Shown one piece after another: positions 1 through 4,311 of a stretch of DNA of 6,152 nt (its first letter is position 1; the number at the start of each line of letters is the position of its first letter). The notes beneath the pieces were generated by a model. It saw nothing but the letters and a program-made list of their open reading frames with translations, did not search any database and was not told the origin of the DNA. Source of the stretch: Kmv34 sp964524965 (GTDB taxonomy: Bacteria; Aerophobota; Aerophobia; Aerophobales; B3-G15); contig CAZGDY010000099.1 of NCBI GenBank assembly GCA_964524965.1, forward strand, positions 1-6,152, written 5' to 3'. The translations under genes and the position numbers were made by a program.

Positions 1-26
1 GGAATATTAGTGAAAATATGTTATTT

Positions 27-48
27 TGTCAAATTATTTTAATTGACA
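27..48. repeat. Inverted repeat TGTCAA-N10-TTGACA over the -35 box
   Basis: Two perfect six-base arms, TGTCAA (27-32) and TTGACA (43-48), flank ten A/T bases. The right arm is the -35 box of the NDP-kinase promoter. The left arm read on the - strand is also TTGACA, and 17 bases beyond it lies TAATAT (positions 9-4), a four-of-six -10 match. The dyad may therefore be an operator, or simply two back-to-back -35 boxes of divergent promoters, one serving an unseen gene to the left. Confidence 0.4.
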
Positions 49-71
49 TATTCGCTTTGATTAATTATAGT
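43..71 (+). promoter_or_regulatory. Sigma70-type promoter for the NDP-kinase gene
   Basis: A perfect -35 box TTGACA (43-48) is followed, after a 17-base spacer, by TATAGT (66-71), which matches the -10 consensus at five of six positions. Transcription should start near 77-79, giving a leader of about 27 bases before the ATG at 105. The leader contains AAAGG (91-95), nine bases from the ATG, as a modest ribosome binding site. The -35 box is also the right arm of an inverted repeat (27-48), so a regulator bound there would block this promoter. Spacing and match quality are read directly; activity is inferred. Confidence 0.75.
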
Positions 72-104
72 ACATCATAATAATGAGTAAAAAGGCGATG
101 TAGA

Positions 105-1274
105 ATGGAAAAAGAGCTTGCTTATGTTCTGATTAATCCTTATACCATTAGAAAATCCCGGACAGGAGGAGTTATAAACCGCCTTCTCTCCTGGGGAAGG
201 TCAAATTTAGTTGCTGTTCGGATGTTTAATCCCAGCGAACAGTTAGTTAGAGAGTACGCTCAAACTCTTGTTTTCTCCCACAACCAAGATGAAAAAGAAA
301 AAAAAATAATAAAGGAAATTGAGAAATACCTTTATCAAAATTATCTATCTAAAGCTAAAAACGGATTCTCTCCCCGAGTAATGCTACTTTTATTTGAAGG
401 AGAAAACACTATTGAAGAGCTTAAAAGAGTAGTCGGTCACATCAGTAAAATATCCATGGGAGAAACTATAAGGGGAACTTATGGAGACTACATTGAAGAC
501 GACAGAGAGGTTAAGTATTTTGAACCAGCAGTACTGATCGGAACTAATAAGAAAGGAATGGGAAAAGAGCTAAAAATATGGGCTAAATATTCTCTCAGCG
601 ACGGAGGTATTTTGAAAAATACTATTCTTTACCCCTCTGGAATCTCACCAGAGAGAACTTTAGTACTTATAAAACCGGATAGTTTTCAGGAACTTAGCTC
701 TCAAGCTGGAAATATAATAGACAGATTTTCCCAAACTGGACTTTTTATCTTAGGAGCAAGGCTCATCCGTATGGGAATTGGCCAAGCTGAAGAGTTTTAT
801 ACACCTATAAAGGAGAGACTGGCAGAAAAGATGAAAAAATCTTTAACCAAAGAGCTCTATTCTGCTTTACGGAATAAGTTAGATTTTGAACTTCCCCTAA
901 AAACAGAGGAGAAAATCGCCGAGGAGTTAAAAACATTTAAAGCTGAACACGAGTTTAACAAAATAGTACAATTCATGACCGGAAAAGACCCTCGAAAAGT
1001 ACCCCTTGAAGAAAAAGAAAAACCAGGCTTAGAAAGGTGTCTTGCTCTTGTCTATGAGGGAGAAGGAGCTATTGATAAGATAAGAAAGGTTTTAGGAGAA
1101 ACTAATCCGGAAGAAGCTGCTCCAGGAACAGTGAGAAAAGATTTCGGCCATGATGTAATAAAAAATGGAGCTCACGCCTCTGATGCACCAGAGTCAGCAG
1201 AAAGAGAATTAAAAATTATTAAAATTGAGGAAGATGATATAACACCTTGGGTTAAAAAGTATTACCCAATTTAA
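105..1274 (+). CDS. ndk: Two-domain nucleoside-diphosphate kinase (inactive N-terminal domain, active C-terminal domain)
   Basis: NDP kinase moves the gamma-phosphate of an NTP to an NDP through a phosphohistidine, in the cytosol, and so makes UTP, CTP, GTP and dNTPs. Usual bacterial Ndk is about 140 residues; this protein has 389 and contains the fold twice. Domain 2 (about 184-375) starts with TLVLIKPD, carrying the conserved Lys190. It continues with LVYEGEGAI (315-323), APGTVRKDFG (339-348, Arg344) and NGAHASDAPESAERE (354-368), which contains the phosphorylated His357 and its Asn, Ser and Glu partners. Domain 1 (about 3-165) repeats the pattern with YVLINPYTI (7-15), LLLFEGENTI (94-103) and GETIRGTYGD (119-128). 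It has Asn11 for the Lys, and an ungapped alignment puts Leu144 at the His position, so it is probably catalytically dead. Domain 2 also carries a charged insertion of roughly 50 residues around 232-312 where Ndk normally has a short helix and loop. The ATG at 105 fits because the first beta strand begins at residue 5 and the next Met is residue 40. The gene is monocistronic here and convergent with pyrC. The family call is firm; the role of the dead domain (dimer partner or regulator) is inference. Confidence 0.9.
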   Translation: MEKELAYVLINPYTIRKSRTGGVINRLLSWGRSNLVAVRMFNPSEQLVREYAQTLVFSHNQDEKEKKIIKEIEKYLYQNYLSKAKNGFSPRVMLLLFEGENTIEELKRVVGHISKISMGETIRGTYGDYIEDDREVKYFEPAVLIGTNKKGMGKELKIWAKYSLSDGGILKNTILYPSGISPERTLVLIKPDSFQELSSQAGNIIDRFSQTGLFILGARLIRMGIGQAEEFYTPIKERLAEKMKKSLTKELYSALRNKLDFELPLKTEEKIAEELKTFKAEHEFNKIVQFMTGKDPRKVPLEEKEKPGLERCLALVYEGEGAIDKIRKVLGETNPEEAAPGTVRKDFGHDVIKNGAHASDAPESAERELKIIKIEEDDITPWVKKYYPI

Positions 1275-1300
1275 AGAGCTACGACGCTCCCACTAAGAAT

Positions 1301-2593
1301 TTATTTTGATTTTGCCGGTTTTTCCCTATAAACAACCTTGCCCCTGAAAATAGTATACTCCACCTTGCCCGGAAGAGTCCAACCAATAAATGGTGAATTT
1401 TTACTTAGGGATAAAAACTTTTCTTCATTTACAAACCACTTTTTATCTAAATTAACTACTGCTAAATTAGCAACTTTTCCCTCTTTAATTTTTCCTCTAT
1501 CAATTCCTAAAATGCGCGAGGGGTTTATAGTTAACCTGGCAATAGCTTCCCTGAAAGTCAAAAATCCTGTTTCTACCAGTTCTTTAATCACCAAGCTTAG
1601 TGCTGTTTCAAGACCAATAACTCCACAGGGTGCCCTGGTATATTCAAGTTCTTTTTCTTCCTGAGCGTGAGGAGCATGATCAGTGGCGATGACATCCACA
1701 ATACCTTTTTTTAATCCCATTTTTAAAGCCTGGATATCACTATCACCTCTTAAAGGAGGATTAATTTTGGTGTTGGTATCAAAGGTCTTTACCGCCTCAT
1801 CGGAAAGAGTAAAGTGATGGGGAGTAATTTCTGAGGTTACCTTCAACTTTTCTTTTTTTGCTTTTTTAATTAGATCTATTGCCCCCTGAGTAGAAACATG
1901 AGCAATGTGGAGTCGGCAATTAGTTAGCCTTAAGAGAGAAATATCTCTAAATATTGCTATTTCCTCAGCCTCCGCAGGTGTTCCAGGAAGACCAAGGACA
2001 GTGGAGGAGTATCCCTCATTCATTACTCCTTTTTCGCTAAGATAAGGGTCCTGGCAATGTGATATGAGAGGAACATCTAACATTTTTGCGTATTCAAAAG
2101 CTCTTCGCATCAGTTGAGAGTTAGTTACCCAAGATCCATCGTCAGAAAATCCTACAACTCCTGCCTTTACCAATCTTCCCATTTCAGATAATTTCTTTCC
2201 TTTACGACCAACAGTTATCGCAGCTATGGGGAGAACTTCAATTACTGCGTTTTTTTTTGCCTGATGGCGAACATAATCTACAATAGCCGGCGTGTCTATA
2301 GCTGGGGTGGTATTTGGCATACAACATATGGTAGTAAATCCTCCTTTTGCTGCAGCTAAACTACCGCTTTCAATGGTCTCTTCATCTTCTCTTCCTGGCT
2401 GGCGCAAATGAGTGTGCATATCAACAAGTCCCGGTATTACTATCCTGCCCTCAGCATCTATAAGCTTTGCACCTTCAGCTTTTATGTTTTCATCTATTTT
2501 CTTTATATTCTCCCCTTGGATTAGTATATCTAACACTTCTTCACAACCTGATGCAGGATCAACTACCCTACCTTTTTTAATTAAAATGGACAT
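1301..2593 (-). CDS. pyrC: Dihydroorotase, class I
   Basis: PyrC closes N-carbamoyl-L-aspartate to dihydroorotate, the third step of UMP synthesis, in the cytosol. The 430 residues match the class I amidohydrolase family in length (about 425-430). Metal ligands are visible in order: DMHTHLRQPG (58-67) with His60 and His62 and substrate-binding Arg64; FSDDG (149-153) with Asp152 as the likely bridging acid; SHCQD (178-182) with His179; IAHVST (230-235) with His232; and TDHAPH (304-309) with catalytic Asp305. MPNTTP (92-97) and NPPLR (278-282) are the usual substrate-loop signatures, and SPFIGW (400-405) is the typical C-terminal motif. An Asp at the bridging position, instead of a carboxylated Lys, is known from the Bacillus/Aquifex type. 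The gene is last in the pyrR-pyrB-pyrC operon, starting 30 bases after the pyrB stop. AAAGGT six bases before the ATG serves as its ribosome binding site, with a further GGAG upstream. Class I enzymes often assemble with PyrB; that is possible here but not shown. Confidence 0.96.
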   Translation of the reverse strand: MSILIKKGRVVDPASGCEEVLDILIQGENIKKIDENIKAEGAKLIDAEGRIVIPGLVDMHTHLRQPGREDEETIESGSLAAAKGGFTTICCMPNTTPAIDTPAIVDYVRHQAKKNAVIEVLPIAAITVGRKGKKLSEMGRLVKAGVVGFSDDGSWVTNSQLMRRAFEYAKMLDVPLISHCQDPYLSEKGVMNEGYSSTVLGLPGTPAEAEEIAIFRDISLLRLTNCRLHIAHVSTQGAIDLIKKAKKEKLKVTSEITPHHFTLSDEAVKTFDTNTKINPPLRGDSDIQALKMGLKKGIVDVIATDHAPHAQEEKELEYTRAPCGVIGLETALSLVIKELVETGFLTFREAIARLTINPSRILGIDRGKIKEGKVANLAVVNLDKKWFVNEEKFLSLSKNSPFIGWTLPGKVEYTIFRGKVVYREKPAKSK

Positions 2594-2623
2594 GAATTTA
2601 CCTTTTTTTAAATTTCTCCTTTT

Positions 2624-3538
2624 TCAAGTCAACAAAAGATAAAGAATAGCCATTCTTACAGCTATCCCATTGGTTACCTGGTCTAAAATAATGCTTTTAG
2701 AAGAATCGGCTAACTTTGCTGGAAGTTCAACCCCTCTGTTTACCGGTCCAGGGTGCATAATTAGAACATCAGAACTGGCTAATTTTAACCTTTCTTCATT
2801 TAAAGAAAAAAATTCCCGATATTCCTGAATTGTAGGTATAAGTGACTCTTTCTGTCTTTCCTCCTGAATCCTTAACATAATTATAACATCAGAATCCAAT
2901 ATAGCTTTTTCGATAAAGTAAGTTACCTGAATCCCTGTCTTTTCAATATCTACGGGTATAAGTGTAGGTGGTCCGCAAATTTTTACCTTAGCTCCTAATT
3001 TAGTTAAACCCCATATATCAGAGCGAGCTACACGCGAGTGGGCTATATCACCAACAATAGCCACATTCAACCCCTTTATTTTTCCTTTTTTTTCTTTAAT
3101 ACTATAAAGGTCAAGAAGTCCCTGGGTGGGATGTTCATGCGGCCCATCGCCGGCATTAATTACACTGATTGGAAGATGGCGAGCTAAAAGATGTGCTGCT
3201 CCAGGAGAAGGATGACGTAACACGAGAGCATCTATTTTCATAGCCATAATATTTCTTGCTGTATCCAATAAGCTCTCGCCTTTAAGGATGCTGCTGGCGG
3301 AAGAAGAAAAATTTAAAATATCGGCGCTAAGTCTTTTGGCCGAGAGTTCAAAAGATAATTTTGTTCGAGTGCTCGGCTCAAAGAAAAGATTGGCTATGGT
3401 TTTCCCTCTGAGAGTGGGAACTTTTTTGATGGGACGCTCCAGGACCTCTCTAAATGATTTTGCTGTGTTTAAAATTAAGTTTATTTCTTCTAGGGATAAG
3501 TTTTGTAAATCTAAAAGGTCCTTTCGCTCAAACCTCAT
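2624..3538 (-). CDS. pyrB: Aspartate carbamoyltransferase catalytic chain
   Basis: PyrB joins carbamoyl phosphate and L-aspartate to N-carbamoyl-aspartate, the committed step of pyrimidine synthesis. The 304 residues are the normal length for a catalytic chain. The carbamoyl-phosphate site reads FFEPSTRTKLSFE (52-64), with the STRT loop at 56-59. Lys87 in LKGESLLDT (86-94) is the mobile active-site lysine. RHP (108-110), HPTQGLLDLY (136-145) and IAHSRVARS (165-173) complete the N-terminal half. MLRIQEER (221-228) and HPGPVNRGVE (262-271) bind aspartate and close the site. No regulatory chain (pyrI) lies in the window, so allosteric control of the E. coli kind is not supported here. The ATG lies within the end of pyrR (11-base overlap), and AAAGG seven bases upstream can act as a ribosome binding site, so translation is probably coupled. 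The gene is followed by pyrC, the next enzyme in the pathway. Confidence 0.97.
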   Translation of the reverse strand: MRFERKDLLDLQNLSLEEINLILNTAKSFREVLERPIKKVPTLRGKTIANLFFEPSTRTKLSFELSAKRLSADILNFSSSASSILKGESLLDTARNIMAMKIDALVLRHPSPGAAHLLARHLPISVINAGDGPHEHPTQGLLDLYSIKEKKGKIKGLNVAIVGDIAHSRVARSDIWGLTKLGAKVKICGPPTLIPVDIEKTGIQVTYFIEKAILDSDVIIMLRIQEERQKESLIPTIQEYREFFSLNEERLKLASSDVLIMHPGPVNRGVELPAKLADSSKSIILDQVTNGIAVRMAILYLLLT

Positions 3539-4067
3539 CCTTGTCCCTTTCTAAAAGTACCACTTCTTCTACTTTGTCCATTTCTTTTAATTTAACCTCT
3601 ACCATCTGATGAGACAGAGCAATAATTTTTTTACCCACATAACTTGCCTGGATGGGAAGTTCTCGACAATTTCGGTCTACAAGAACTAAAAGTTCGATTT
3701 TTTGGGGACGTCCAAGATCAAGTAAAGCGTCAAGAGCCGCTCTAACTGTCCTTCCTGTATATAAGACATCATCAACCAAAAGTATATGCTTATCATCTAC
3801 ACAAAAAGGAATATTGGTGTTCCGGATAACCGGTTGATAAGAAATACGAGATAAATCATCACGATAAAGAGTGATATCCAGCGTTCCTACAGGAATTTTT
3901 TGACCTTTCGAGCGCTCAATAATTTCATTTATTCTCCAGGCAAGAGTCGCTCCTCTTCTTTGAATACCAACTACCACTAAATCCTCTAAATTTTCATTTT
4001 TACTTAAAAATTTTAAGCAAAGTTTTTTAAGTATTCTCCTGATTTCCTCTGGATTCATAATTTTCAT
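3528..4067 (-). CDS. pyrR: PyrR: uracil phosphoribosyltransferase / pyrimidine operon regulator family
   Basis: PyrR in Bacillus binds pyr mRNA when UMP is high and promotes attenuation; it also makes UMP from uracil and PRPP, releasing pyrophosphate. This 179-residue protein has the usual length (about 180). The PRPP loop ILLVDDVLYTGRT (95-107), with Asp99 and Asp100, is intact. So are the family signatures VGIQRRGATLA (33-43), TLDITLYRDDL (62-72) and LVDRNCRELPI (129-139). It is the first gene of the operon and overlaps pyrB. GAGG seven bases before the ATG supports this start over the second Met at residue 4. Compared from memory with B. subtilis PyrR, several positions tied to RNA binding differ: His22 is Leu18, His140 is Cys134, Arg146 is Gln140, and Thr18/Arg19 are Lys14/Lys15. 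Arg141 and Lys152 are kept (Arg135, Lys146). The enzyme family is secure; RNA-based regulation of this operon is not. Confidence 0.93.
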   Translation of the reverse strand: MKIMNPEEIRRILKKLCLKFLSKNENLEDLVVVGIQRRGATLAWRINEIIERSKGQKIPVGTLDITLYRDDLSRISYQPVIRNTNIPFCVDDKHILLVDDVLYTGRTVRAALDALLDLGRPQKIELLVLVDRNCRELPIQASYVGKKIIALSHQMVEVKLKEMDKVEEVVLLERDKDEV

Positions 4068-4139
4068 AACAAATCCTCTTTAAAAAAAATCCGTAATTGT
4101 TCAGCCTTTTTGAGTAACTTCTTTTTAAGAAAAATTTCC

Positions 4140-4154
4140 CTGCTTTTTTTGCAG
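4140..4154 (-). other. Small hairpin at the 5' end of the pyr leader RNA
   Basis: CTGC, seven A, then GCAG (read on the - strand) can form a four-base-pair stem with an A7 loop. It lies within one or two bases of the predicted transcript start. It is too small to be a terminator and has no U-tract after it. It could protect the 5' end of the mRNA, or it could be chance in AT-rich DNA. Confidence 0.3.
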
Positions 4155-4156
4155 TT

Positions 4157-4169
4157 TGCTATAATAGCA
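4157..4169. promoter_or_regulatory. Palindromic extended -10 element, readable on both strands
   Basis: The 13-base sequence TGCTATAATAGCA has perfect six-base arms around one central base. On the + strand it gives TG-C-TATAAT (4157-4165), a full-consensus extended -10 facing hppA. On the - strand it gives TG-C-TATTAT, the -10 of the pyr promoter. A good -35 is present only for the - strand, so pyr transcription should dominate, but weak + strand initiation near 4172 is plausible. Confidence 0.55.
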
Positions 4170-4188
4170 GATTTATTCCCTCCGTCAA
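4161..4188 (-). promoter_or_regulatory. Promoter of the pyrRBC operon
   Basis: On the - strand TTGACG (4188-4183) is a five-of-six -35 box. After 16 bases comes TATTAT (4166-4161), preceded by TG at the extended -10 position. The start site should fall near 4155, giving a leader of about 88 bases before pyrR. No other good promoter lies between here and pyrR, and the three genes are tightly spaced, so this probably drives the whole operon. Confidence 0.75.
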
Positions 4189-4217
4189 ATTTGGTCATTT
4201 TTAAATAAAATAATATC

Positions 4218-4246
4218 TTGACAAAGAAATAAGTTTTAACTAAAGT
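4218..4246 (+). promoter_or_regulatory. Candidate hppA promoter
   Basis: A perfect -35 TTGACA (4218-4223) is followed, after 17 bases, by TAAAGT (4241-4246), four of six against the -10 consensus. A better-looking TATAAA (4246-4251) is spaced 22 bases away, which is too far for normal use. The predicted start near 4253 gives a T-rich leader of about 60 bases. The -35 is convincing and the -10 is weak, so the exact promoter is uncertain. Confidence 0.5.
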
Positions 4247-4299
4247 ATAAATCTTGATAAAGCAAAACTAAATTTGTCTTTTTTTACTTTTTTACATTT

Positions 4300-4306
4300 A
4301 AGGAGG
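4300..4306 (+). promoter_or_regulatory. Strong Shine-Dalgarno site of hppA
   Basis: AAGGAGG lies five bases before the ATG at 4312. It is the best ribosome binding site in the window and fixes the hppA start against the later in-frame Met at residue 7. It implies efficient translation of the membrane pyrophosphatase. Confidence 0.85.
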
Positions 4307-4311
4307 AATTG

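Larger units (their letters stand above)
4068..4311. promoter_or_regulatory. Divergent pyrR / hppA control region
   Basis: This 244-base AT-rich region separates pyrR from hppA. It holds the pyr promoter (4161-4188, - strand), a symmetric -10 at 4157-4169, a candidate hppA promoter (4218-4246) and the hppA ribosome binding site. The pyr leader (about 4155-4068) contains no match to the PyrR binding-loop consensus known from Bacillus. It also has no GC-rich stem before its one run of eight T (4089-4082, - strand), so a classical PyrR attenuator is not visible. I see no reading frame here that looks like a gene. Confidence 0.7.

Noticed and set aside
1338..1664. Open frame of 108 codons on the + strand inside pyrC
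   Set aside because: It is antisense to well-conserved dihydroorotase sequence, has no ribosome binding site and no recognisable domain; a shadow frame.
2412..2642. Open frame of 76 codons on the + strand across the pyrC start
   Set aside because: Antisense to the pyrC N-terminus and the pyrB-pyrC gap, low-complexity Ser/Phe/Ile composition, no support as a gene.
3288..3554. Open frame of 88 codons on the + strand over the pyrB start
   Set aside because: Antisense to the conserved STRT region of pyrB; no domain or ribosome binding site.
3652..3837. Open frame of 61 codons on the + strand inside pyrR
   Set aside because: Antisense to the PRPP-loop region of pyrR; Ser/Arg/Thr-rich shadow frame.
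4082..4098. Run of eight T (on the - strand) in the pyr leader as an attenuator terminator
   Set aside because: No stable GC-rich stem comes before it; only a three-pair match can be drawn, so an intrinsic terminator is not supported.
4118..4136. Hairpin of TTCTT / AAGAA in the pyr leader
   Set aside because: Almost all A-U pairs with a tiny loop in AT-rich DNA; too weak to call a regulatory structure.
4246..4251. TATAAA as the main hppA -10 box
   Set aside because: It sits 22 bases from the TTGACA box and has no suitable -35 of its own; TAAAGT at the 17-base spacing was preferred, with low confidence.
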